DNA from: JAJPJE01 sp963848375
GTDB taxonomy: Bacteria > Acidobacteriota > Terriglobia > Terriglobales > Acidobacteriaceae
DNA length: 64,000 nt
Assembly: GCA_963848375.1 (NCBI GenBank)
Contig: CAWKDK010000018.1
Span: 124,001-188,000 of the forward strand
Reading direction: 5' to 3'
Position 1 is the stretch's first letter, and the number at the start of each line of letters is the position of its first letter. Shown in pieces: positions 27,668-37,135 of the stretch. The notes beneath the pieces were generated by a model. That model was not told the DNA's origin. It saw nothing but the letters and a program-made list of their open reading frames with translations, and ran no database searches. A program made the translations under genes and the position numbers.

Positions 27668-28760
27668 TCACCGCCGATACCGTGGGCGGGGTCTGGACGT
27701 ACACACGAGAACTGGTAACTGGCTTAGCGCAGCGTGGAATTCGGGTCACGCTGGTGAGCTTTGGGGAAATCCCTGCCGCCAAGCAAACCGAGTGGTTGAA
27801 CGCGCTGGGCACCGTAGATTTCTATCCCACAGCATTTCGCCTGGAATGGATGCAGGACGCTGAGGACGACCTGAAAGCGTCGTCAGATTACTTGCTTCGA
27901 ATCATCGAAGAGAAGAAGCCGGATCTGCTGCACTTTAGCCAGTATGCGTATGGGGCGCTTCCGGTGGATGTGCCGAAGGTAGTGGTGGGGCACAGCGACG
28001 TAATCAGCTGGTGGGTGGCCGTGCATGGTCACGAACCGGAGAGCAATTCTTGGATTGACGGATACCGCCGAATTATTGCACGCGGGCTCGCAGGAGCCGA
28101 CGTGGTCGTTACGCCGAGTCGCTGGATGCTGCAAGCGCTGGAGCAGCACTACGGGAAAGCTGACGCGGGGAGGGTGATCTATAACGGCAGGAATCCAGGG
28201 TTGTTCAATGCGCATACCACGAAAGAGGATTTGGTTGTTGGCGTGGGACGCGCGTGGGACGCGGGCAAGCAGTTGCAGTTGCTGTCGATGATTCAATCTC
28301 CGTGGCCGGTGGTGGTTGCGGGGTCAGACGAACATCCAGATCCGGCTTATCCAAGCCGCAAGATTTGCAGTGAGCGGCCAGCTGTTGTTTCGCGGAGAGT
28401 TGAGCGAAGCCGAACTGCGACATCTGTATACACGCGCATCGATCTTTGTTGGAACATCACGATACGAGCCATTTGGACTTATCGCCGCTGGAAGCGGCGT
28501 TGTCGCGCTGCGCGCTGGTCCTGAACGATATTCCCAGTTACCGTGAGATCTGGGGCGAGAGTGCCTGCTACTTCCGCACAAATGACGCCGGCGATCTAGA
28601 GCGCACGCTGGCGAGACTTTGCGAAGACCGGCAATTGAGGCTCACCTACGCGAATCTGGCTTACCGCCGTGCAGCGAGCCTGTATACCGCGCATCGCATG
28701 GTCGATCAGTATATCCAGCTATACGATGCCCTGGTCCCGGCGAAGATGGTGGCGGCATGA
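27655..28760 (+). CDS. GT4-type glycosyltransferase with two +1 shifts
   Basis: With the extra A at 28349 (in CTTATCC) and at 28481 (in CTTATCG) removed, the gene encodes 367 residues: N-terminal GT-B Rossmann fold (VLVTADTVGGVWTYTRELVTGLA), central VVTPSRWMLQALEQHYG and VIYNGRNPGLF, a sugar-nucleotide-binding C-terminal domain including YEPFGLSPLEAALSRC (the E-x7-E signature) and a C-terminal helix. As given, the sequence is broken into three frames. It overlaps the upstream gene by 13 bp and the next by 4 bp. Confidence 0.8.
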
Positions 28761-29879
28761 GCAAGGTCAACATCCACATCTTTGCGCATTCGTGGATTTC
28801 GGACTGGAATCACGGAAACGCTCATTTTCTGCGCGGACTTGCGCAGGCGCTCGTCAATGCGGGACACAAGGTGTGTTGCTACGAGCCGCTGGGAGCATGG
28901 TCGCTAACGAATCTGGTTCGCGAAGAGGGCCCGCTGGCTACAACCGCTATTGATGAGTTTCGTTGCGCCTATCCCGACCTGGATGTGCAGTTTTATCAGC
29001 CGGGCGAGCGCTTCGAGGAATTTGCGACCAGGCGATTGAAGGACGCCGACCTGGTGCTGATCCATGAATGGAATGAACCGCAGGTCGTAAATACGATCCT
29101 GAGCTTAAAGGACAAGCTGGGCTTCCGAGCGCTGTTTCACGATACGCATCACCGAGCTTATACGAATGCAGGCGAAATTCTTCGATTCCGGCTTGATCTG
29201 TTCGATGGAGTGCTGGCGTTTGGGGAGGCGATTCGAAAAATATACGTAGATGGGTTTGGAATCGCGCGGGCGTGGACCTTCCACGAGGCGGCAGACATCG
29301 ACAAATTTATGCGTCTGCCGGCGCACAAAGAAATGCAGCTCGTGTGGGTGGGGAACTGGGGCGACGAAGAGCGCACACGTGAACTGCAGGAGTTCTTGAT
29401 TGAGCCCGCATCGAAGTTGATTGCCTCCGGCGGGAGGGTGGCAGTCCATGGCGTGCGCTATCCCGAGAGGCGCGATGAAAGAGTTGGAACAGGCGGGAAT
29501 CGAGTTCCGTGGATATCTACCAAACCTCGAGGCGCCCCGCGTGTATGCGACGAGCGCTCTGACCATCCATGTGCCGCGGCGTCAATATGCCAACGGACTG
29601 AGCGGCGTGCCTACTATCCGCGTGTTTGAGGCCCTCGCCTGCGGCGTTCCCCTGGTATGTTCGCCGTGGGAGGATGCGGAGCAGTTATTCCGGCCGGGAC
29701 AGGATTTCCTCAGCGTTGCAAATGGGGACGCCATGTATGCAGAGATTCAGCATCTACTAAGAGATAAAGCTGCGCGAGAGCAGTTATCGGCCAGCGGGTT
29801 GGAGACTATTCTTCAGCGGCACACATGCCGTCACCGCGCAGAGCAGTTGCTGGGAATCTTCGAGGAGCTAAAAGGGTGA
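28757..29879 (+). CDS. Glycosyltransferase (GT-B fold) with one +1 shift
   Basis: The ATG overlaps the previous stop (ATGA). After removing the extra base near 29468, the product is 373 residues with an N-terminal half (VNIHIFAHSWISDWNHGNAHFLRGLAQAL), a DLVLIHEWN region and a C-terminal domain whose PTIRVFEALACGVPLVCSPWED signature resembles the CgeB/GT1-type C-terminal region. As given, the first frame ends at 29629 and the second starts within 29421-29879. Its end overlaps the start of the next glycosyltransferase (GTGA). Confidence 0.8.
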
Positions 29880-30976
29880 AGATATTCGTCTTCGGATCGA
29901 GCCTGACGTCGTCGTACTGGAACGGCGCGGCCACCTATTACCGCGGCATTTATAAGTACCTGCACGAATTAGGACACGAGATCACATTTGCCGAACCTGA
30001 TATTTACGACCGGCAGAAGAATCGCGATGCCGGAGAGATCGATTACGCGAAGGTGATCGTGTATCAAACTCCGGGAGATCTGGATGAGCTCTTATCGCGC
30101 GCAGCAGATTGCGATCTGGTAATCAAACATAGCGGAGTTGGCGCTGAAGACGAACTGCTGGAGCGCGCGGTGCTGGACTGTACTTCGACAGGAACGCGTG
30201 TGGCGTTTTGGGATGTGGATGCTCCGGCTACGCTCGCGCGCGTTGAGCAGAATGGGAGCGACCCATTTCGCGTGCTAATCCCGAAGTATGACTTCATCTT
30301 TACCTACGGCGGCGGATCGCCGGTGATCGAGCACTATCGTAAGCTCGGGGCAGCGAATTGCCATCCGGTGTACAACGGACTCGATCCCAATTGCCACTTC
30401 CCGGTGAAAGCGGATCCAAAGCTGAAGTGTGATCTGGCGTTCGTGGGGCATCGCCTGCCGGATCGAGAGAAGCGCGTGGAACAGTATTTCCTGCGTGCTG
30501 CAGAACTGGCGCCGGAGATGTCGTTTGTCCTCGGCGGCGAAGGCTGGGGCGGGAAGAAGTTACCAGCAAACGTGCGCTGGATCGGGCACGTCGGCACCGG
30601 TCAGCACAACGCTGTGAACTGTTCGGCACGAATGGTGCTGAACCTGAATCGCGATTCGATGGCGAAAGTTGGATTCTCGCCGCCTACCCGGGTTTTTGAA
30701 GCAGCAGGAGCCGGAGCTTGCCTGATTACAGACGAATGGCCCGGAATCAGTAATTTCTTCGAGCCGTGGTACGAGATTCTCGTAGCATCTTCGGCTGACA
30801 GCATCGTGCACTGGCTACGCAGCGTGAGCGCGGAACGCGCGCGGGAGATCGGCGCCGCCATGCGCGAGCGTGCTCTTGCCGAGCACACCTACGAACTTCG
30901 AGTGAAAGATGTGGAGCGCGTTCTCGCCGGCTCGGAAACGCCGCAAGAGCAGCCAACGCCAATGGCTGCAGCGTAG
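29876..30976 (+). CDS. CgeB-like glycosyltransferase
   Basis: A GTG at 29876 overlaps the preceding TGA by 3 bases and has GAGGAG upstream. The 366-residue product opens with KIFVFGSSLTSSYWNGAATYY and contains the C-terminal DUF3880/CgeB-type signature (RVFEAAGAGACLITDEWPGISNFFEPWYEILVASSADSIVHWL). These signatures are typical of CgeB/spore-maturation-type glycosyltransferases. It is 9 bp ahead of a close paralogue, and the two probably act sequentially on one glycan. Confidence 0.85.
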   Translation: MKIFVFGSSLTSSYWNGAATYYRGIYKYLHELGHEITFAEPDIYDRQKNRDAGEIDYAKVIVYQTPGDLDELLSRAADCDLVIKHSGVGAEDELLERAVLDCTSTGTRVAFWDVDAPATLARVEQNGSDPFRVLIPKYDFIFTYGGGSPVIEHYRKLGAANCHPVYNGLDPNCHFPVKADPKLKCDLAFVGHRLPDREKRVEQYFLRAAELAPEMSFVLGGEGWGGKKLPANVRWIGHVGTGQHNAVNCSARMVLNLNRDSMAKVGFSPPTRVFEAAGAGACLITDEWPGISNFFEPWYEILVASSADSIVHWLRSVSAERAREIGAAMRERALAEHTYELRVKDVERVLAGSETPQEQPTPMAAA

Positions 30977-30985
30977 GAGAGTGGA

Positions 30986-32101
30986 TTGAAGCTGGTGATC
31001 TTTGGATTATCGATCACTTCCTCGTGGGGAAATGGCCACGCGACCACCTTCCGCGCTTTATGCAAGGCCCTGCACGAGCGCGGCCACGAGATCGTGTTCT
31101 ATGAGCACGACCTGGAGTGGTATGCCTCGAATCGCGATATGCCTGAACCGCCTTTTTGCCGCGTGAGACTGTTTGACGAATGGTCGAATGTAAGAGGCGA
31201 GGTAAAGAAAGAACTGAGCGAGGCAGATGTCGCGGTGGTCGGGTCGTACTTCCCGGATGGACTGGCAGCGGTCGAAGAAGTTGCGAACAGCAACGTTCCG
31301 GTGAAGGCTTTCTACGACATCGATACTCCCATCACGGTGGCGCAGCTGCGAGAGCACGGCGGCAGCGACTACCTGAGGGCCGAGCAGATTCCGGAGTTCG
31401 ACCTGTACTTCAGCTTTACCGGCGGACCCATGCTCAACGAATTGGAGCAGCGGTTCGGCGCCCGCAAAGCCGTACCGCTCTACTGTTCGTTCGATCCCAA
31501 GGAGTACCGGCGGTTTGGAGTGAATCAACGTTTTGCCTGCGACCTGAGCTACATGGGGACGTATGCTCCTGATCGTCAGCCAAAAATCGACGAACTGCTC
31601 TGCGAGCCGGCCCGGCGATTGCCGCAACGTAAATTCCTGGTGGCGGGGCCGCAATATCCGAAGACCGTAAAGTGGCCCTCGAACGTTCGGCGGATCACTC
31701 ATCTGAATCCGCGGTGGCACGCGCGATTCTATTCCTCGTCGCGGCTTACCCTGAACGTCACCCGGCGTGACATGGTCCGCGCGGGATTTTCGCCGTCGGT
31801 GCGTCTTTTCGAAGCAGCAGCTTGCGGGAGCACGCTGATTTCGGATAACTGGCCGGGCCTGGACTCTTTCTTTCAACCGGGACGAGAGATCCTGCTTCCG
31901 GTTTGTGCCGAGGACGTCGCGCGTTATCTCACTGACATGGATGATGCGGAGTTACAAAAAATTGGCCGCAATGCGCAGCAGCGCGTGCTCGCGGAACACA
32001 CCAGCGAAATTCGCGCGAGGCAATTCGAAGAATATGTAAGCGCGGCGGCAGCACAGATGTCACGATCGAATACAAAGGTACTCACCTCGCTCTCCGCATG
32101 A
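30986..32101 (+). CDS. CgeB-like glycosyltransferase, paralogue of the preceding gene
   Basis: TTG start at 30986, with AGGAGAG upstream (30976-30982). The 371-residue product aligns along its length with the preceding gene: KLVIFGLSITSSWGNGHATTFR... and the same C-terminal pattern RLFEAAACGSTLISDNWPGLDSFFQPGREILL. The pair appears to be a tandem duplication that has diverged. It ends a run of overlapping genes; the next gene follows after 141 bp. Confidence 0.85.
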   Translation: MKLVIFGLSITSSWGNGHATTFRALCKALHERGHEIVFYEHDLEWYASNRDMPEPPFCRVRLFDEWSNVRGEVKKELSEADVAVVGSYFPDGLAAVEEVANSNVPVKAFYDIDTPITVAQLREHGGSDYLRAEQIPEFDLYFSFTGGPMLNELEQRFGARKAVPLYCSFDPKEYRRFGVNQRFACDLSYMGTYAPDRQPKIDELLCEPARRLPQRKFLVAGPQYPKTVKWPSNVRRITHLNPRWHARFYSSSRLTLNVTRRDMVRAGFSPSVRLFEAAACGSTLISDNWPGLDSFFQPGREILLPVCAEDVARYLTDMDDAELQKIGRNAQQRVLAEHTSEIRARQFEEYVSAAAAQMSRSNTKVLTSLSA

Positions 32102-32154
32102 GCACAATCCGCTCAACTTCGCGCAGAGGATGACTGCGGCTGGTAGATCGTGCC

Positions 32155-32206
32155 AACCGCGTCGGCCGACGATGCATCTTAGTACATTACTACTTAGTAA
32201 AGTTCG
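32155..32206. promoter_or_regulatory. Palindrome-rich gap before the GT4 gene
   Basis: CGTCGGCCGACG is a 12-base palindrome at about 32160-32171, and TACTACTTAGTA a second with arms TACTA/TAGTA near 32190-32200. These lie in the only larger gap inside the carbohydrate cluster and may mark an internal promoter/operator. No sigma-factor consensus is clear. Confidence 0.35.
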
Positions 32207-32242
32207 TCGGCGTGTCCCGTTCTCGCAGTAATTAGGAGTCCA

Positions 32243-33310
32243 ATGAGAGTTGCGCTGATCGTTCCTCCCTTCATTCCTGTTCCTCCCCGGCTCTATGGCG
32301 GGACTGAATTATTTGCTGCACACTTGGCTGAAGGATTGACAAATTTAGGCATCGATGTGGTGCTCTACACGAACGGAGAATCTACTCTCCCCGTCGAGCG
32401 CAGATGGCTTTATCCAAAAGGCCAATGGCCCTTGGAAGGCGAGATCTTTGAGAACCTGAGCGACATTAATCACGGGGCATGGTCAGTGAAAGACGCGTCG
32501 GATTCGTGCGATGTGATTCACGTGAGCAATGCTCCAGCAATCGTGCACTCGCGATTCGTCAATGTGCCATTCGTCTATACGATTCATCATCCGCACAGCA
32601 AGAATCTAAGCGACTTTTACCGGCAGTATCCCGATGTGAGTTACGTGGCCATCAGCGATGCCCAGAGGCGAAGAGAGTGCATGCCGCGCTTGCGTACCAT
32701 CCATCACGGGATTGATACGCGGATGTATACGGCGCCGCGTGGCAAGCGCAGTCACCTGACGTTCCTGGGAAGGATCGCGCCGGTGAAAGGCACGCACATA
32801 GCGATTGAAGTCGCCAAGCGGGCAGGAATTCCGCTCAAGATAGCGGGCGAAATTCAACCGATGTTCCGTGACTACTACGAAACACGAGTGAAGCCTCACG
32901 TCGACGGCAACTTCATCGAGTACGTGGGCGAGGCTGATCTTGCCGCGAAGAATGAGCTGCTGGGGAACTCGCTTGCGCTGCTTTTTCCGATCGAGTGGGA
33001 GGAGCCTTTCGGGCTCGTGATGATCGAAGCGATGGCGTGCGGCGCCCCGGTCCTGGCGTTTGCAAATGGATCGGCTCCCGAGATTGTCAGGGACGGAGTG
33101 TCGGGCTATCTCTGCAATTCGATGGAGCAGATGGCGAAACGCGCGCAGCTGTGCGCGAAGTTCAATGCCAGCGAAGTGCGATCGTACGTGGCCACCAACT
33201 TTTCCCTGCAGAAAATGGTGGCTCAGTATGCGGAACTCTACTCTGAGCTGTTGGATACGGACCTGGATGCACCTGATGCCTTAGCCGCGGGAGAGCCAAC
33301 GGCAGCATGA
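32243..33310 (+). CDS. GT4 family glycosyltransferase
   Basis: The 355-residue GT-B enzyme has an N-terminal glycine-rich acceptor-binding loop (RLYGGTELFAAHLAEGLTNLG), a LGRIAPVKGTH linker and the donor-binding signature EEPFGLVMIEAMACGAPVLAF with the E-x7-E pair. Transfers a sugar from a nucleotide donor with retention; the specificity is unknown. The end overlaps the start of the glucosidase gene by 4 bp (ATGA), so the two are translationally coupled. Confidence 0.92.
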   Translation: MRVALIVPPFIPVPPRLYGGTELFAAHLAEGLTNLGIDVVLYTNGESTLPVERRWLYPKGQWPLEGEIFENLSDINHGAWSVKDASDSCDVIHVSNAPAIVHSRFVNVPFVYTIHHPHSKNLSDFYRQYPDVSYVAISDAQRRRECMPRLRTIHHGIDTRMYTAPRGKRSHLTFLGRIAPVKGTHIAIEVAKRAGIPLKIAGEIQPMFRDYYETRVKPHVDGNFIEYVGEADLAAKNELLGNSLALLFPIEWEEPFGLVMIEAMACGAPVLAFANGSAPEIVRDGVSGYLCNSMEQMAKRAQLCAKFNASEVRSYVATNFSLQKMVAQYAELYSELLDTDLDAPDALAAGEPTAA

Positions 33311-35520
33311 GCAGCACCATCTTCGTGCCAGAGCAGCAGCTTGTTCCCATTCCGTTTCCGTACTCCGAGCCAAAGCTGGAGTTCCGGACGCTAGGTTCGC
33401 CGCGCACCGAAAACCTGACGCTGATTGCGGGAAAGACATTCCTGTCAACTCGCATGCTCGGGGATATCACGCCGCCGGGTGCTCCCGACGTCGGCTTCTT
33501 CCACGACGATACTCGTTTTCTAAGCTTCATGGAGATGCGAGTGGGCGGAGAGGCTCCGGTCCTGCTCTCGTCGCATTCGGAAAACCTGCTGCTCTCGCAA
33601 ATCGAACTGACCACCAGCAATATTCATCTGCGTGAAACGTTCGACCTGCCGGAAAACACGATTCACATTCATCGGGAACAAGTCCTCAGCAAGGGCGCGT
33701 TGCTGGAGAGGATCACGTTTGAGAATTTCAATCTGCAAACAGTGAAGTTTCGGGTAGAGATCCAATACGACGCGGATTTTGTGGACGTATTCGAAGTGCG
33801 CGGTATGCACCGAAACGAGCACGGACAGTATTACCAGGGGATTGCCGGCGAGCGCACGCTGACATTCCTCTATCGAGGGCTCGATGGGGTGTTGCGCCAA
33901 ACGCTGATCTCCTGGTCGCCAGCGCCGAAGGAGATCGTGAACCAGACCGCGGTTTGGGAACTCGAGCTTCCTTCAATGGGGCAGGTAGAGTTCCGTGTGA
34001 GCGTCACGCCGAGCGTGGACGGGGAGAGAACGACGCCCGTTCATCGCGACTTCAATGCCTTAATTGCGAAGCGACGCGAGTCAGTGTCTTCATGGCGCGA
34101 GCAAACCACCGCTTTTGAAAGCAGCAACAGCGTGTTCACGGAGACGATGAACACCGCGGCAAGCGATTTCCACGCATTGCAGATCCCAGACGAACACGGG
34201 CGCGTAATTGCCGCCGGCATTCCGTGGTTCGCGACGATGTTTGGCCGCGATTCGATTATTGCCGCCTATCAATCGTTGTCGCTGAATCCATCGCTGGCGA
34301 AAGATACACTGCGCACTTTGGCAAAGCTTCAGGGCACGGAATACAACGACTGGAAAGATGAAGAGCCCGGCAAAATTCTTCACGAATATCGCCAGGGAGA
34401 GATGACGCGTTCGGGCGAGATGCCATTTGGCCCATACTTCGGCACTATCGACGCGACGCCGCTCTTTCTGATTCTGCTCTCGGAGACGTACAACTGGACC
34501 GCCGACGAAGATCTCGTGCGAGAACTACTTCCCGCGGCCTACAAGGCACTGGACTGGATCGACAAGTATGGCGATCTGGATGGCGACGGCCTGGTGGAAT
34601 ATCTGCGCCGTTCGAAGCGTGGTCTCGCGAACCAGGGTTGGAAGGATTCGTGGGACGCGAATGTTTTTCGCGACGGCAACACCGCGCAGCCTCCGATCGC
34701 GTTGGTGGAGGTGCAGGGTTATGTCTACGACGCGAAGTATCGCATGGCATCGCTTTTGCGCGCGTTTGGAGACGCGGCTCGCGGCGAGAAGTGCCGACGC
34801 GAGGCTCTGGAGATGGCCAAGCGCCTCGAGAAAGCCTTCTGGATGCCACAGCGCGGCTTTTATGCGATGGCGCTCGACAAAGATAAAGCGCAACTCGAGG
34901 TGATCTCCTCGAATCCAGGTCACCTGCTGTTTTCGCGTGCGATTGGGCGGGAGCGAGCGCGTGCCGTAGTCAACCGCTTGATGCGTGCGGACATGTTCTC
35001 GGGGTGGGGATTGCGCACGCTTTCGAATGAAGAGAGAGTCTTCAATCCGCTGAGCTATCACCGTGGATCGGTATGGCCGCACGACAATTCGTTGATCGTG
35101 CACGGAATGGCACTCTATGAGTTTCGAGCGCCGGTGATCCGCATCTTCACCACGCTGTTCGAGGCGGCGCTTTCGTTCCGCGACTACCGGTTGCCGGAAT
35201 TGTTCTGCGGAGTTCAGCGCTCGGAGAATGGTGTTCCGGTGCACTATCCAGTGTCATGCTCGCCGCAGGCGTGGGCATCGGGTTCGCTGTTTCTAATGCT
35301 GATCTCGATTCTCGGCATCAGGCCGAGCGCGCCGAAGAAAGAGCTCAATATCATCAATCCGCAATTGCCGGAGTGGCTCGATCATCTTCATCTGCGCGAT
35401 CTCCGCGTAGGCAAGAGCCGCGTCGGACTCGACTTCACGCGCCGCGGAGAACGCACCTTCTGCAACGTGGTCGATATCGAAGGCGACAAGCTGCTGGTGA
35501 ATGTGATCACGAAGAAGTAG
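33307..35520 (+). CDS. Amylo-alpha-1,6-glucosidase (glycogen debranching enzyme-like, GDE family)
   Basis: The 737-residue protein has an N-terminal GDE-type beta-sandwich domain (FHDDTRFLSFMEMRVGGEAPVLLSSHSENLLLSQIEL) and a C-terminal (alpha/alpha)6 barrel (GIPWFATMFGRDSIIAAYQSLSLNPSLAKDTLRTLAKLQG; QGWKDSWDA; CSPQAWASGSLFLML). These are typical of GH133-like/GDE-C enzymes that hydrolyse alpha-1,6 or related branches. It has no signal peptide. Coupled to the preceding GT4, it may trim or recycle the glycan built by the cluster or act on glycogen. Confidence 0.92.
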   Translation: MSSTIFVPEQQLVPIPFPYSEPKLEFRTLGSPRTENLTLIAGKTFLSTRMLGDITPPGAPDVGFFHDDTRFLSFMEMRVGGEAPVLLSSHSENLLLSQIELTTSNIHLRETFDLPENTIHIHREQVLSKGALLERITFENFNLQTVKFRVEIQYDADFVDVFEVRGMHRNEHGQYYQGIAGERTLTFLYRGLDGVLRQTLISWSPAPKEIVNQTAVWELELPSMGQVEFRVSVTPSVDGERTTPVHRDFNALIAKRRESVSSWREQTTAFESSNSVFTETMNTAASDFHALQIPDEHGRVIAAGIPWFATMFGRDSIIAAYQSLSLNPSLAKDTLRTLAKLQGTEYNDWKDEEPGKILHEYRQGEMTRSGEMPFGPYFGTIDATPLFLILLSETYNWTADEDLVRELLPAAYKALDWIDKYGDLDGDGLVEYLRRSKRGLANQGWKDSWDANVFRDGNTAQPPIALVEVQGYVYDAKYRMASLLRAFGDAARGEKCRREALEMAKRLEKAFWMPQRGFYAMALDKDKAQLEVISSNPGHLLFSRAIGRERARAVVNRLMRADMFSGWGLRTLSNEERVFNPLSYHRGSVWPHDNSLIVHGMALYEFRAPVIRIFTTLFEAALSFRDYRLPELFCGVQRSENGVPVHYPVSCSPQAWASGSLFLMLISILGIRPSAPKKELNIINPQLPEWLDHLHLRDLRVGKSRVGLDFTRRGERTFCNVVDIEGDKLLVNVITKK

Positions 35521-35595
35521 CTGCGAACGCTTCAGGTTGATTCCTGCCCGAGTGATACACTGCATTCCAATATTCTTATCAACGAGGGGTGAGTC

Positions 35596-35865
35596 GTGGC
35601 GCAAGTGAAGATTACGATCAGAAAAAATGGGCCGTATCGGGTGGAAGATCCGGAGGGCTTGATTGAGTTAGTGGATGCGGACGGGAATAAGTACGACCTG
35701 ACCGGCAAGCCCGCGTATTCGCTGTGCCGCTGCGGCGCCTCGGTGAATAAGCCTTTCTGTGATGGAACGCATTCGAAGGTTGGCTTCCAGGCCGCTGAGG
35801 CGGCGGTGAAAGCGGAGGGTGGCGGGTCGTTGCCGCCGTCGCCGAGCAGTCCGGCGAAGGGCTAG
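35596..35865 (+). CDS. CDGSH iron-sulfur domain protein
   Basis: The 89-residue product contains the [2Fe-2S] CDGSH signature CRCGASVNKPFCDGTH, with Cys44, Cys46, Cys55 and His59 as the predicted cluster ligands. Such mitoNEET-like domains carry or transfer redox-labile clusters. The last 20 residues are a Pro/Ser/Gly tail. The GTG start has GAGGGGTG upstream. It is convergent with the VWA gene. Confidence 0.92.
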   Translation: MAQVKITIRKNGPYRVEDPEGLIELVDADGNKYDLTGKPAYSLCRCGASVNKPFCDGTHSKVGFQAAEAAVKAEGGGSLPPSPSSPAKG

Positions 35866-35888
35866 CGGCGCCGGGGACCTCTACTTTT

Positions 35889-37127
35889 TCAGTGAATGGT
35901 TTTCGTCTTCCGCGACATGTAATCCATCAGCAGGTACTGGCCGAGCGTGTAGGGCGTAGTGAAATACGCCTTGCCGCGGCACATCTCCGTGACTTTCTGC
36001 ACGAACTGAACCAGCCCATAGTCGGATGCAAGCATGAAGGTGTTGATCATCACACCGGCGCGCTTGCACTTTGAAACTTCCTCGAGCGTTTGCGTAACTA
36101 CCAGGGGATCAAGTCCGAAAGCGTTTTTGTAAATGCGGCCGTCTTCGAGCGTCAGGGCTGATGGTTTGCCGTCGGTGATCATGACAATCTGCTTCATGTC
36201 CTTCCGCTGGCGTTGGAGAATGCGCTGCGCCAGGCGCAGGCCTTCGCGCGTGTTCGTGTAGTACGGACCGACTTTCACGCGCGCTAGCTGAGAGAGCGGA
36301 ATCTCTTCGGCGGAGTCGTGGAACAGGATCAGCGAAAGCGAGTCGCCCGGATACTGCGTGCGAATCAGGTGCGAGAGCGCCATCGCGACTTTCTTGGCGG
36401 GCGTAAAGCGGTCTTCGCCGTAGAGAATCATCGAGTGCGAGCAGTCGAGCATCAGTACGGTCGCGCATGAAGATTGGTACTCGCACTGATGCACCTGCAA
36501 ATCTTTGTAGTCGATGTTCAACGGCAGCGAGAGGCCTTCGCGCTGGATCGCGCTGGAAAGCGTAGCAGTGATGTCGAGATTCAGCGTGTCGCCGAATTCG
36601 TATGTTTTCGAGGCGCCGCTGGCTTCAATTCCGGTAGCAAGATCGCGCGTGTCGTGGCGTCCGAAGCTGGATTTCCCGAGTGAGCCGAGCAGGTCGCGCA
36701 GCGTGCGGTAGCCGAGGAAGTCGAGGCTTTTGTCGGTGATCTCGAACTTGGCTTGCGTCTGATTCTCCCCAACCTGGCCGCCCACACTCGATTGCTGCGA
36801 AGGATCGTGTGGCGAGTCGATGGAGATGTAGTCTTCCTGCTGCATGCGCTGGATCAGTTGCTCGATGAGTTGATCGAGCGTGCCGTCCATCTGCATTTGC
36901 TGAAGTTGCTCGCGCATCTGGTCGAGCGCGTCGCTGTTCATCAGCGCCTGTTCGATCGCCTGCCGCAATTCGTCGAGCGACTGCTCGCCATCCTGCAGAT
37001 CGTAGAAGCCGTACGAATTCTGAAACCCGCTCTGCAGCAGATAGTCGGAGAGCGCCGCGAGCAAATCTTCCATGCTCATCTCGGAGGCGGGATCGGGAAC
37101 GTACTTGGAATACTTAATGCGCTTCAT
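35889..37127 (-). CDS. VWA domain protein (MoxR partner)
   Basis: The 412-residue protein has an N-terminal helical part rich in Gln/Leu/Asp and a C-terminal von Willebrand A domain with a MIDAS motif D-x-S-x-S (Asp228, Ser230, Ser232 in LMLDCSHSM) and a TDGKPSA segment. VWA proteins of this kind form pairs with MoxR-type AAA+ ATPases to remodel or insert metal in client proteins. It is 8 bp downstream of the MoxR gene on the same strand, which supports that role. The client is unknown. Confidence 0.85.
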   Translation of the reverse strand: MKRIKYSKYVPDPASEMSMEDLLAALSDYLLQSGFQNSYGFYDLQDGEQSLDELRQAIEQALMNSDALDQMREQLQQMQMDGTLDQLIEQLIQRMQQEDYISIDSPHDPSQQSSVGGQVGENQTQAKFEITDKSLDFLGYRTLRDLLGSLGKSSFGRHDTRDLATGIEASGASKTYEFGDTLNLDITATLSSAIQREGLSLPLNIDYKDLQVHQCEYQSSCATVLMLDCSHSMILYGEDRFTPAKKVAMALSHLIRTQYPGDSLSLILFHDSAEEIPLSQLARVKVGPYYTNTREGLRLAQRILQRQRKDMKQIVMITDGKPSALTLEDGRIYKNAFGLDPLVVTQTLEEVSKCKRAGVMINTFMLASDYGLVQFVQKVTEMCRGKAYFTTPYTLGQYLLMDYMSRKTKTIH

Positions 37128-37135
37128 CGCGGTCC

